From Bacteroidaceae bacterium (lineage in GTDB: Bacteria; Bacteroidota; Bacteroidia; Bacteroidales; Bacteroidaceae): DNA of 64,000 nucleotides. Position numbers and translations under genes: made by a program. Location: assembly GCA_017481875.1 (NCBI GenBank), contig JAFUOP010000031.1, forward strand, positions 1 through 64,000, written 5' to 3'. The notes beneath the pieces are model-generated. The model saw nothing but the letters and a program-made list of their open reading frames with translations. It was not told the DNA's origin and searched no databases. Below, one piece after another: positions 54,901-63,868 of this stretch; position 1 is the stretch's first letter, and the number at the start of each line of letters is the position of its first letter.

Positions 54901-55852
54901 AATAGACAGGCACCGTTGGGGGCTCATATATTGTCCCAGATTGGGCTCTCTTTCTCCGCGTAAACGTTGGAGGGAGATACGTGAGTATCTTAAAGAGAAG
55001 CACGTGGAGTATGATTGCATACAATCGGAAGACTATAGCTCCCTTGAGCGTCAAGCAAAAATGCTTGCCGATAATGGCTACGAAACAATTGTGGTGGTAG
55101 GTGGTGATGGTGCTTTGCAAGATGTTATAAATGGAATTATGGCGTCGGAAAACTATAGCAAGGTCTCCCTGGGAATTATTCCCAATGGTATAGCCAACGA
55201 CTACGCTTCGTATTGGCGGCTTTCGGTCAAAGATTACAAAGCAGCCGTGGATTGCATTATAACTCATCGTGTACGCAAGGTCGATGTTGGTTGCTGTAGC
55301 TTTGCGGGTGAAAATGGCGAGCAGAAGAGGTTTTTTCTCAATGTGCTTAATATAGGTCTTACAGCCCGAGTGGTGGAGATTGCCAATCAAAAAAGATTCC
55401 TTTTTGCAAAGCTCGGCTCCATTGTGCGCGGTCTCTTTCAGTTGCTCTTTTTCAGGCAAAGTTATAAAATGAGGTTTAAACTCAATAATCAGCTTGTTGA
55501 TAAAAACTTTATGATGCTTTGCGTGGGCAATTCGCGTGGCTATGGCATGACACCAAGTGCAGTTCCCTACAATGGCTGGCTCGATGTGTCGGCTATAAAA
55601 ATGTCAAAGTTCTTCGGTATGATTGAGGGGCTGATTATGGTATATCGCCGTAAAATAATGAATTATGAACTTATGGAGCCTTTCCGTACAACAGAAATTA
55701 ATATAGAAGATGTAGGCGAGGCTCACGTGGGCATTGATGGGCGTATGTTCTATCCATCATTTCCTATGAAAGTTACAATAATACCCGAAGCTATTAATTT
55801 GATTATTCCAACAAAAATTATGCAAACAGGTAAAAAGCGTGGTGCTGTATAA
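54887..55852 (+). CDS. Diacylglycerol kinase-type lipid kinase
   Basis: A 321-aa YegS/DagK-like protein. The catalytic domain motif VVVGGDGALQDVINGIM (about 65-80) and IIPNGIANDYA (about 100-110) follow the N-terminal strand-helix YCPRLGSLSPRKRWREI. It probably phosphorylates a lipid (diacylglycerol or sphingoid base); members in Bacteroidetes are of mixed specificity. It overlaps the miaA end by 14 nt and lies before kdsA. No membrane segment was seen. Confidence 0.88.
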   Translation: MAKNKIDRHRWGLIYCPRLGSLSPRKRWREIREYLKEKHVEYDCIQSEDYSSLERQAKMLADNGYETIVVVGGDGALQDVINGIMASENYSKVSLGIIPNGIANDYASYWRLSVKDYKAAVDCIITHRVRKVDVGCCSFAGENGEQKRFFLNVLNIGLTARVVEIANQKRFLFAKLGSIVRGLFQLLFFRQSYKMRFKLNNQLVDKNFMMLCVGNSRGYGMTPSAVPYNGWLDVSAIKMSKFFGMIEGLIMVYRRKIMNYELMEPFRTTEINIEDVGEAHVGIDGRMFYPSFPMKVTIIPEAINLIIPTKIMQTGKKRGAV

Positions 55853-55893
55853 TTGTTGCTGAATGTTTAAATAAGAATATAATATATAATGCT

Positions 55894-56697
55894 ATGACAA
55901 TAAGAGATTTAACTTCTACTGAAAATTTTTTCCTTTTGGCAGGCCCTTGTGTTATTGAGGGCGAAGATATGGCAATGCGCATTGCCGAGCGTGTGGTTGC
56001 TATGACAAACGACAGGAATATTCCTTATGTTTTCAAAGGCTCGTACCGCAAAGCAAATCGTTCGCGCATTGATTCTTTTACAGGCATTGGCGACGAGGCT
56101 GCATTGCGCGTGTTGCGCAAAGTGCGTGAAACGTTTAATGTGCCGGTAGTAACCGATGTTCACTCGGCCGAGGAAGCTGAAATGGCTGCGGAGTATGTTG
56201 ATATTTTGCAGATTCCTGCTTTCCTTTGTCGTCAGACCGACCTGCTTGTTGCTGCAGCAAAGACCGGTCGTGTGGTTAATATAAAGAAAGGGCAGTTCCT
56301 CTCCCCTGCGGCAATGAAGTTTGCTGCAGAGAAGGTGGTTTCAGAGGGTGGTGCCGGGCAGGTAATGCTCACAGAACGTGGCACGACGTTCGGCTACCAA
56401 GATTTGGTGGTGGATTTTCGTGGAATTCCACAAATGCGCTCGTTTGGTTTCCCCGTTGTAATGGATATAACACATTCCTTGCAGCAGCCCAATCAAACAG
56501 CTGGGGTAACAGGTGGAATGCCGGAGATGATTTCCACAATTGCAAAAGCTGCAATAGCTGTGGGTGCCGATGGAATATTCATTGAAACCCACGAGAATCC
56601 TGCGGAGGCAAAGAGCGACGGTGCGAATATGTTGCGTCTCGACCTTATGGAAGATTTGCTTGATGTACTTTTGAGAGTGCGTGCGTCGGTGCGCTAA
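55894..56697 (+). CDS. kdsA: 3-deoxy-8-phosphooctulonate synthase
   Basis: A 267-aa enzyme joining arabinose 5-phosphate and PEP to Kdo-8-phosphate for lipopolysaccharide. The start of the catalytic barrel is FFLLAGPCVIEGEDMAMRIAERV; KGSYRKANRSRIDSFTGIG is the substrate-binding loop; DVHSAEEAEMAAEYVDILQIPAFLCRQTDLL and VMLTERGTTFGYQDLVVDFRGI are typical. Its length and motifs match KdsA well. It is the third gene in the miaA run. Confidence 0.97.
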   Translation: MTIRDLTSTENFFLLAGPCVIEGEDMAMRIAERVVAMTNDRNIPYVFKGSYRKANRSRIDSFTGIGDEAALRVLRKVRETFNVPVVTDVHSAEEAEMAAEYVDILQIPAFLCRQTDLLVAAAKTGRVVNIKKGQFLSPAAMKFAAEKVVSEGGAGQVMLTERGTTFGYQDLVVDFRGIPQMRSFGFPVVMDITHSLQQPNQTAGVTGGMPEMISTIAKAAIAVGADGIFIETHENPAEAKSDGANMLRLDLMEDLLDVLLRVRASVR

Positions 56698-56723
56698 GCA
56701 ATATTTGTATATATTCATAAGCG

Positions 56724-58874
56724 ATGATAAGGATTGTACACCTTATTATAATTCTATGGGCATTTATGCTGATGCCTTTGTTTGGCAGTGTCGATGACAC
56801 TGCCAAGCGCGTTATGGATATATATGCTTCGCGTCTGCTTGCCGGTGAATTCGCTGTTGGTGAGTTGTTCGGGAACCTGTATATTAAAGAGTGTGTCGAT
56901 GTGAAAAAACAGAGTTTTTTCATTAATCATATTCCTGGCTTTCCTCATTTTGGGCCCGAAAAACAGAAATATCTGTCGGAGTTGTTCTATGAGATACATT
57001 GCGTGGATAATGCTGTGCCAAATATCAAATACAAGGCTCACCTGACTTCTTTTAAAAAAGGCCGTGGCGAGGTGGAAAGGGTGTTGTATTATATGAATCC
57101 TGATGTTTTGCAGGAGAAACTTTTTGAAGCAGAGTATCTTTCCCCTCTTTATCCCACAAATTATAACTATTACAACTATTCTGTCGACAGTGTGTATAAT
57201 GCCTCACATTCCGGTTATAAGGTGTTTTTTTACCCTTGTTACGACAATATTAAATTGTTTACAAACGGCTGGGCGGTGTTCGATGAAAATTATACACTCA
57301 GCTCTTTTTATGCCGAGGGCTGGGACGAGCAGAGTCGCTTCTCACTGGAGTGTTGCATGGGTGAGGAGGGGCTTGAGCGATTTGTGGTAAAAAAGATGTT
57401 GCTGAAAATATCTTACGACTTTGCATTTAATGAAGTGGATATTTCGGCTAATGCATACTACGATTACTCGTCGTTGTCAACAGTGCTTAATAATTATAAT
57501 TTCAAGAACCGGTACGACCTCACCGATTTACTCCATGTCGATTGGAATGAGGCACCAATAACTTCCAATCGCGAATATGCTCAACAGCACCGTAAAGAGC
57601 CGCTTACTGCCACCGATTCTTTAATTTATGTAGCAAGAGGTGTTCTTGGTGCTGATACAACGTGTGTTGTAAAATCTGTGCCTGAAGAAAAGAATACAAA
57701 AAGTGAAAGTGGCGTTTTGCGGTGGTTGTGGAATGTGGGCGATAAAATGGTAAGCAGCCACCATTTAAATTGGGGCGACAACTCTTTGAAAGTATATCCT
57801 ATAATAAATCCATCGTATTTGCGCTATAGTACAGGCCGTGGCGTTACATATAAATTTGCAGTGAACCTTAGAAGCCGATTGGATAAATTGCACAGCTTTT
57901 CATTAAAACCAATGATTGGCTATAGCTTTAAGCGTAAAGAATTTTATTGGGGTATAAAAGGGAACTATCTTTTCGATCCACGGCATAGGGGAGTGGTGTC
58001 GCTGAATATTGGTCGCGAGAATAGCATTTATAGAGAGTTTGAGATTGATAAAATAAAAGATGTCAATGTCTCGGATATCCGTTTTTCCGAAATGGCATTT
58101 ACATATTATAGGGATTCTCGTTTCACTTTGAATGTCCAGCGCGAGTTGCGCAATGGTTTTGAGTTGTTGTTTGGTGCTACCTTCTATTATCGTTCTTTGT
58201 ATGGCAATGCTGTGGGCCAGGTTGTAGAGGGCGAAGAAATATTGGATAAATACAAAACCTTTGCACCTCATTTGCGAATGACCTGGCACCCCGGAATGTA
58301 TTATTACTACGATGGGAACAAAAAGGTGAATGTTGGTTCCCGTAAACCGCGTTTTTCGTTCGATGTCGAGCAAGGGGTGCGTGGCTTGCTTGGCTCAAAA
58401 AGTGTTTATACACGTGCGGAATTTGATATGCAGCACAAAAGGCGTGTGTCGAGTACCGCAATGCTATATACACGTTTGGGCGGCGGTGGTTACTTGTACG
58501 AAAAAGATTCGCATTTTATAAATTATACTTTTTTGAGAGACAATATTTTGCCTCTCGACGATGATGATGAGTTAAGTGGCATATTTCATCTCCTCGACTC
58601 GGAGTGGTACAATGCTGCCAATAAATATTTCAGAGTAAACGCTGCTTATGTGTCTCCGTTTCTGGTATTGCAAAAAGCTTTGCCACAGGTGAATTTTATT
58701 AAGAATGAAATGCTTTTTTGCAATATATTGTTTATATCTAAACTTTATCCGTACAGTGAGGTTGGTTATGGGGTTCAGACGCCCTATGTAAATTTGGGGT
58801 TGTTTGCCGGTTTTGAGAACCTTTCATTTCATAAAATTGGTTGGAAAATAACGATTTCTTTATTTGACGATTAG
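56724..58874 (+). CDS. DUF5686-like outer-membrane protein
   Basis: A 716-aa protein with an N-terminal signal (MIRIVHLIIILWAFMLMPLFG). The region about 25-230 (DIYASRLLAGEF, HLTSFKKGRGEVERVLYYMNPDVLQ, SPLYPTNYNYYNYSVDSVYNASHSGYKVFFYPCYDN) resembles DUF5686, and the later region is a beta-barrel (RGVVSLNIGRENSIYREFEI, TYYRDSRFTLNVQREL). Unlike the long family members it begins without a carboxypeptidase-like domain. The function is unknown. It starts 27 nt after kdsA and may share its transcript. Confidence 0.75.
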   Translation: MIRIVHLIIILWAFMLMPLFGSVDDTAKRVMDIYASRLLAGEFAVGELFGNLYIKECVDVKKQSFFINHIPGFPHFGPEKQKYLSELFYEIHCVDNAVPNIKYKAHLTSFKKGRGEVERVLYYMNPDVLQEKLFEAEYLSPLYPTNYNYYNYSVDSVYNASHSGYKVFFYPCYDNIKLFTNGWAVFDENYTLSSFYAEGWDEQSRFSLECCMGEEGLERFVVKKMLLKISYDFAFNEVDISANAYYDYSSLSTVLNNYNFKNRYDLTDLLHVDWNEAPITSNREYAQQHRKEPLTATDSLIYVARGVLGADTTCVVKSVPEEKNTKSESGVLRWLWNVGDKMVSSHHLNWGDNSLKVYPIINPSYLRYSTGRGVTYKFAVNLRSRLDKLHSFSLKPMIGYSFKRKEFYWGIKGNYLFDPRHRGVVSLNIGRENSIYREFEIDKIKDVNVSDIRFSEMAFTYYRDSRFTLNVQRELRNGFELLFGATFYYRSLYGNAVGQVVEGEEILDKYKTFAPHLRMTWHPGMYYYYDGNKKVNVGSRKPRFSFDVEQGVRGLLGSKSVYTRAEFDMQHKRRVSSTAMLYTRLGGGGYLYEKDSHFINYTFLRDNILPLDDDDELSGIFHLLDSEWYNAANKYFRVNAAYVSPFLVLQKALPQVNFIKNEMLFCNILFISKLYPYSEVGYGVQTPYVNLGLFAGFENLSFHKIGWKITISLFDD

Positions 58875-58920
58875 ATAACTTGTGTCTTTTTATGATTTTT
58901 TAAAAAAAGTTGCGTGGTTT

Positions 58921-58952
58921 TTTGCTATTCAATTTTATATTACTTACATTTG
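58921..58952 (+). promoter_or_regulatory. promoter of the glycogen operon
   Basis: TTTG (58921-58924), 20-nt spacer, TACATTTG (58945-58952), matching both elements exactly. The first ATG is 45 nt downstream. Confidence 0.75.
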
Positions 58953-58996
58953 AGAGGTGATAAGTAAAATAGTCTAATCATAATAAATTAAACGAG

Positions 58997-60949
58997 ATGA
59001 GTTATTTGCGATTCGAAAAAACGCTGATGACGAACTTGGAAGAGTCGTTACAAAAGGAGATCTTGAGGACAAACCGTTCGGGTGCTTATCATTGTTCGAC
59101 TATTGTCGATTGTAATACCCGTAAATATCATGGTTTGTTGGTTGTCCCCATTCCCCAGCTCGATGATGAGAACCACGTATTGCTCTCATCACTCGACGAA
59201 ACAGTTGTTCTGCATGGTGCGGAATTTAACTTGGGATTGCATAAGTATAATGCCGACAACTTCAGTCCCCGTGGTAACAAGTACATTCGCGAGTTTGCTT
59301 GGGAGCGTGTCCCCACTACCATATACAATGTTGGTGGTGTGTGGCTGAAAAAAGAAAAAGCCTTTGTGCATCACGAGAACAGAATTCTTATTCGTTACAC
59401 GTTGTTGAAGGCCAATACAGCGGTTACTTTGCGTTTGCGCCCCTTCTTGGCGTTCCGCAGTGTGCGTGAGTATACACACGAGAACAGTATTGCCGACCGT
59501 AGCTACAAGGAGGTTGAGAATGGAATAAGCATGCGTATGTATTCCGACTACCCCGACCTTTACATGCAGCTTAACAAGAAAAACGAGTTTGTTTATCAAC
59601 CCGACTGGTACCGCGGTATAGAGTACGTAAAAGAGCTTGAGCGTGGCTACGACTTTAACGAGGACCTTTTTGTTCCCGGTTACTTTGAGGTTAAAATGAA
59701 GGCTGGTGAGAGCATTGTGTTCTCGGGAGGTGTTGCTCCTATAACAACACGTACAATGAAGGCTGCGTTTGACCACGAGGAGGAAATTCGCGACCCGCGT
59801 GATAACTTTATGCACTGTATGCAGTGTGCCGGTAACCAGTTCTTCAATGTTCAGGGCGAGCATATTTACATTCTTGCAGGTTATCCTTGGTTCAAGTGTC
59901 GTGCACGCGACCTTTTTGTGTCGTTGCCGGGCCTCGCACTTGCACAGGGGCATTACGATGAGTTTGAACGTGTTATGAAAACTGCAAGCATTGCCATCGA
60001 CGATTTTATGAACGACAAAGTGAGCAATGTGAAAATATATGAGATGGAGCACCCCGATGTGCTGTTGTGGGCTGTTTGGGCTTTGCAGCAGTATGCCAAG
60101 GAGTGTAGCATGGAGGCTTGTCGCGACAAGTATGGCGACCTGCTGATGCGCATCTTCGACTTTATCCGCAATAACAAACACAACAACCTGCGCGTAGCAC
60201 AGAACGGCTTGTTGTGGACCAATGGCAAGGACAAAGCTGTTACCTGGATGAACTCCACGGTGAATGGTCGCCCCGTTGTTCCCCGTACAGGGCACGTTGT
60301 GGAGATAAACGCACTATGGTACAATGCTCTTGTATTCATACAGCAAATGGCCGAGCTTATGCACAACCAGCCTGTGCTCGACTCTCTTGTGCGCCTGATT
60401 CCTCTTGCCGGTGCAGCGTTTGTAGAGGTGTTCCTTAATGAGCATGGTTATCTCTATGACTATGTCGATGGCGACTACGTCGATTGGAGCGTGCGCCCCA
60501 ATATGATATTTGCTGTTGCTCTCGACAATTCACCTCTCAATTCAAAACAGAAGAAAAAAGTTCTCGATATTGTTACCCGCGAGCTCCTCACACCGCGCGG
60601 TTTGCGTTCACTCTCGCCCAAGAGCGTTGGTTACAACCCCAATTATGTGGGCCCGCAGATACAGCGCGACTATGCTTATCACCAGGGCACAGCCTGGCCT
60701 TGGCTCGGTGGCTTCTATTACGAGGCTTATTTGAAGATATATAAATTGAGTGGCATCTCTTTTGTGGAACGTCAGATGGTTGGGTTCGAGGACGAGATTG
60801 TGCAGCATTGCGTAGGCTCTATTCCCGAAGTGTTCGATGGTAACCCGCCGTTCAAAGGTCGTGGTGCCGTGGCGTTTGCTATGAACGTGGCACAGATATT
60901 GAGAACTAGCCAGTTGCTCAAACAGTATGAATCTAAATTGGAGGGATAA
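58997..60949 (+). CDS. Glycogen debranching enzyme (amylo-alpha-1,6-glucosidase)
   Basis: A 650-aa cytoplasmic protein. The N-terminal region (about 1-250, with RTNRSGAYHCSTIVDCNTRKYHGLLVVPIPQLDDENHVLLSS) is of the GDE N-terminal type; the C-terminal (alpha/alpha)6 barrel (about 280-640) has PWFKCRARDLFVSLPGLALAQGHYDEF, KDKAVTWMNSTVNGRPVVPRTGHVVEINALWYNAL and GPQIQRDYAYHQGTAWPWL, typical of the GDE-C (GH133-like) family. It would remove branch-point glucose from glycogen. The operon partner genes for glycosyltransferase and GH57 follow at 5 and 20 nt. Confidence 0.93.
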   Translation: MSYLRFEKTLMTNLEESLQKEILRTNRSGAYHCSTIVDCNTRKYHGLLVVPIPQLDDENHVLLSSLDETVVLHGAEFNLGLHKYNADNFSPRGNKYIREFAWERVPTTIYNVGGVWLKKEKAFVHHENRILIRYTLLKANTAVTLRLRPFLAFRSVREYTHENSIADRSYKEVENGISMRMYSDYPDLYMQLNKKNEFVYQPDWYRGIEYVKELERGYDFNEDLFVPGYFEVKMKAGESIVFSGGVAPITTRTMKAAFDHEEEIRDPRDNFMHCMQCAGNQFFNVQGEHIYILAGYPWFKCRARDLFVSLPGLALAQGHYDEFERVMKTASIAIDDFMNDKVSNVKIYEMEHPDVLLWAVWALQQYAKECSMEACRDKYGDLLMRIFDFIRNNKHNNLRVAQNGLLWTNGKDKAVTWMNSTVNGRPVVPRTGHVVEINALWYNALVFIQQMAELMHNQPVLDSLVRLIPLAGAAFVEVFLNEHGYLYDYVDGDYVDWSVRPNMIFAVALDNSPLNSKQKKKVLDIVTRELLTPRGLRSLSPKSVGYNPNYVGPQIQRDYAYHQGTAWPWLGGFYYEAYLKIYKLSGISFVERQMVGFEDEIVQHCVGSIPEVFDGNPPFKGRGAVAFAMNVAQILRTSQLLKQYESKLEG

Positions 60950-60954
60950 GCGAT

Positions 60955-62217
60955 ATGAAAGTATTAATGTTCGGTTGGGAGTTTCCGCCTCACATCTCAG
61001 GTGGACTCGGTACAGCAAGTTACGGACTTACCAAGGGCTTTGTTCAGCAAGGTGATGTGGAGATTAAGTTCTGTATCCCCAAGCCTTATGGCGATGAAGA
61101 TAACAGCTTTTTGAGAATCGTAGGAATGAACTCCGTTCCCATTGTGTGGAAAAATGTCGATAGAGATTACGTGAACTCACGTATTGGTGCCGTTATGACA
61201 CCCGATGAGTATTATCGCTATCGTGAACATATTTATGGAGATTTCAGCTATATGCACACCAACGACTTGGGTTGTATGGAATTTGCAGGTGGCTACCCCG
61301 AAAATCTTCACGACGAGATTAACAACTACTCTATAATTGCAGGTGTGGTTGCACGCACAGAGGAGTTCGATATTATTCACTCACACGACTGGCTCACATA
61401 CCCCGCAGGTATCCACGCCAAGCAGGTGTCGGGCAAGAAGTTGGTGATACACGTTCACGCAACCGACTTCGACCGTAGCCGTGGAAATGTAAACCCCACG
61501 GTGTATGCAATAGAGAAGAACGGTATGGACAATGCCGACCACATTCTCTGCGTGAGTGAGCTTACTCGTCAGACGGTTATTACAAAATACCACCAGCACC
61601 CCGACAAGGTTTCTACCTTGCACAACGCGGTAACTCCTTTGTCGCAGGAAATTCTGGACATCGTTCCCAAAAAGATACCCGGTGAGAAGGTGGTTACATT
61701 CCTTGGCCGTATAACAATGCAGAAGGGTCCCGAGTATTTTGTTGAGGCTGCTTCAATGGTACTTAAACGTACAAAGAATATCCGTTTCTGCATGGCCGGT
61801 AGCGGTGATATGATGAACGATATGATACGCTTGGCTGCAGCACGCGGAATATCAGACAGGTTCCACTTCCCCGGCTTTATGCGAGGCCGTCAGGTGTATG
61901 AGTGCCTGAAAGCAAGTGATGTGTATATAATGCCTTCGGTGAGTGAGCCGTTCGGAATATCTCCTCTTGAAGCAATGCAGTGCGATGTGCCTACAATTAT
62001 CTCAAAACAGTCGGGTTGTGCCGAGATTCTCGACAAATGTATAAAAACCGATTATTGGGATATTCACGCAATGGCCGATGCCATCTACTCGATATGCAAC
62101 AACGAATCGTTGTATGAATATCTTAAAGTGGAGGGCCGCAACGAGGTGAACCAAATCACTTGGGAGAACGTAGCTCTTAAACTGCGTAAGGTATATGAAA
62201 AAGTAATGGGTTGGTAA
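60955..62217 (+). CDS. GT4-family glycosyltransferase (glycogen/starch synthase-like)
   Basis: A 420-aa GT-B fold enzyme. It begins MKVLMFGWEFPPHISGGLGTASYGLTKG, typical of glycogen-synthase relatives; DIIHSHDWLTYPAG and the C-terminal nucleotide motif SVSEPFGISPLEAMQCDVPTIISKQSGCAEIL match GT4/GT5-type synthases. The start is 5 nt after the debranching enzyme. Elongation of alpha-1,4-glucan is a fair inference from the operon; donor specificity is not visible. Confidence 0.88.
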   Translation: MKVLMFGWEFPPHISGGLGTASYGLTKGFVQQGDVEIKFCIPKPYGDEDNSFLRIVGMNSVPIVWKNVDRDYVNSRIGAVMTPDEYYRYREHIYGDFSYMHTNDLGCMEFAGGYPENLHDEINNYSIIAGVVARTEEFDIIHSHDWLTYPAGIHAKQVSGKKLVIHVHATDFDRSRGNVNPTVYAIEKNGMDNADHILCVSELTRQTVITKYHQHPDKVSTLHNAVTPLSQEILDIVPKKIPGEKVVTFLGRITMQKGPEYFVEAASMVLKRTKNIRFCMAGSGDMMNDMIRLAAARGISDRFHFPGFMRGRQVYECLKASDVYIMPSVSEPFGISPLEAMQCDVPTIISKQSGCAEILDKCIKTDYWDIHAMADAIYSICNNESLYEYLKVEGRNEVNQITWENVALKLRKVYEKVMGW

Positions 62218-62237
62218 AATTTTAAAAGACGAATAAT

Positions 62238-63626
62238 ATGAAAACAATTTGTTTCTATTTCGAGATTCATCAAATCAGACAGTTGAAACGCTATCGTTTC
62301 TTCGATATAGGTAGTGATCACTACTACTATGACGATTATGCAAACGAGAGCGCGATTACTGAAATTGCCGAGAAATCGTATATCCCTGCATTGACAACAT
62401 TGTTGGAGATGGTTAAGGAGAACGACGGTGCTTTCAAAGTTGCCTTCTCAGTGTCGGGTGTTGGCTTGGAGATGTTGGAGTTGTATGCTCCCCAGGTGAT
62501 TGAGCTATTGCACGAGATTAACAAGACCGGTTGTTGCGAGTTCCTCTGTGAGCCTTATTCACACGGCCTCTCTTCACTTGCATCACGCGAGGTGTTTATG
62601 GAAGAGGTTCAGCGTCAGAACCGCAAAATCAAAGAGCTCTTTGGCAAGAAACCCAAAGTGCTGCGCAACTCGGGCCTTATATACTCTGACGAGATAGGTG
62701 AAATGGCAGCTTCTATGGGCTTCAAGGGTATGCTTTCCGAGGGTGCTAAGCATATTCTAGCTTGGAGAAGCCCCCACTTTGTATATAACTGCGCTACAGC
62801 TCCCAGCTTGAAACTTTTGTTGCGCGACTATAAGTTATCTGATGATATCTCGTTGCGTTTCTCTAACCCCAAGTGGAGCGAGTATCCCTTGTTTGCTGAA
62901 ACATATGTAGATTGGATTGCCCAGCTTCCCGAGGAAGATGAGGTTATTAATATCTTTATGAATCTTCACGCACTTGGTATATCACAGCCTTTGTCATCGC
63001 ATATTTTGGATTTCTTGAAGGCTATTCCCGCTTGTGCCAAAGACCGTGGCATTTCATTCTCTACACCTTCGGAGATTATCGACAAACATAAGTCGGTAGG
63101 TTCATTGGAGGTTTCTTACCCCCTCTCTTGGATGGACGAGGAGCGCGATGCAAGTTCTTGGTTGGGTAACTCATTGCAGCGTGAGGCTTTTGATAAGTTG
63201 TACAGCTTGGCAGAGCGCATCTCATTGTCTGACGACAAGAAGTTGAAACAAGATTTCGACTACTTGCAGGCAGCTGAGAACCTCCGCTTTATGACAACAA
63301 AGCAGAATGGTATCATCACAGAGCGTAGCATTTATGAATCTCCCTACGATGCATTCACAAACTATATGAATATTCTTGGCGATTTCATGGCACGTGTGCG
63401 TGCACAGTATCCCGAGGAGATGGATAATGAGGAGCTTGGTGCATTGCAACAGATGATTGAGAATCAGGAGGTTGAAATCGTTCAGCTTGAAGCTGAGGTT
63501 GAGAGCCTTAAAGCAAAGCTTGCAACAAAGGCAAAGAAAGCTGCAAAAGCTGCTGAAACTGCCGAGGAGGAGCCTGCTAAAGAGGCTAAACCCAAAGCAA
63601 CAAAGGCAAAGAAAGAGAAAGAATAA
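62238..63626 (+). CDS. GH57-family alpha-glucan hydrolase/transferase
   Basis: A 462-aa protein. It starts TICFYFEIHQIRQLKRYRFFDIG, the signature of the GH57 amylase branch in Bacteroidetes, with FLCEPYSHGLSSLAS and MLSEGAKHILAWRSPHFVY carrying candidate acidic residues. The C-terminal ~55 residues are a coiled coil (IENQEVEIVQLEAEVESLKAKL) and then a Lys/Ala/Glu tail (TKAKKAAKAAETAEEEPAKE...). The tail is unusual for a cytoplasmic amylase and may mediate association or be a disordered spacer. It is last in the glycogen operon, 20 nt after the glycosyltransferase. Confidence 0.87.
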   Translation: MKTICFYFEIHQIRQLKRYRFFDIGSDHYYYDDYANESAITEIAEKSYIPALTTLLEMVKENDGAFKVAFSVSGVGLEMLELYAPQVIELLHEINKTGCCEFLCEPYSHGLSSLASREVFMEEVQRQNRKIKELFGKKPKVLRNSGLIYSDEIGEMAASMGFKGMLSEGAKHILAWRSPHFVYNCATAPSLKLLLRDYKLSDDISLRFSNPKWSEYPLFAETYVDWIAQLPEEDEVINIFMNLHALGISQPLSSHILDFLKAIPACAKDRGISFSTPSEIIDKHKSVGSLEVSYPLSWMDEERDASSWLGNSLQREAFDKLYSLAERISLSDDKKLKQDFDYLQAAENLRFMTTKQNGIITERSIYESPYDAFTNYMNILGDFMARVRAQYPEEMDNEELGALQQMIENQEVEIVQLEAEVESLKAKLATKAKKAAKAAETAEEEPAKEAKPKATKAKKEKE

Positions 63627-63636
63627 TTCTTTATAA

Positions 63637-63680
63637 ATAAAAAGCGTGAGCTGTGCAATTGCACAGCTCACGCTTTTTAT
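63637..63680. terminator. terminator of the glycogen operon
   Basis: Perfect palindrome with 20-bp arms (63639-63658 / 63659-63678) and an A/T tail, 10 nt after the GH57 stop. It has T-runs on both sides. Confidence 0.85.
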
Positions 63681-63810
63681 TGGTCGATTAAATGTAAATG
63701 GCAAGAATTGTCTTGTCTGCAAAGTATGGGAGCTTGTTTTGGGGGAATTACTTTTGCAGGTGAGCTTATAAATACAGCCACCTCAATTATTTACGTTGGG
63801 CCGCGGCCAC

Positions 63811-63842
63811 AAAAAAATGCAGTACGCGTACTGCATTTTTTT
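63811..63842. terminator. second palindromic terminator, facing the edge gene
   Basis: Perfect 32-nt palindrome (arms aaaaaaatgcagtacg / cgtactgcattttttt), 27 nt downstream of the stop of the minus-strand gene at the window end. Between 63681 and 63810 nothing else is recognised except the 16-mer at 63750-63765. Confidence 0.75.
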
Positions 63843-63868
63843 GTGTGTATGTGTGTTTTTGTGTTTGT

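Noticed and set aside
59189..60295. 368-aa minus-strand open frame in the glycogen debranching gene
   Set aside because: The opposite strand has a full set of family motifs, while this frame has none.
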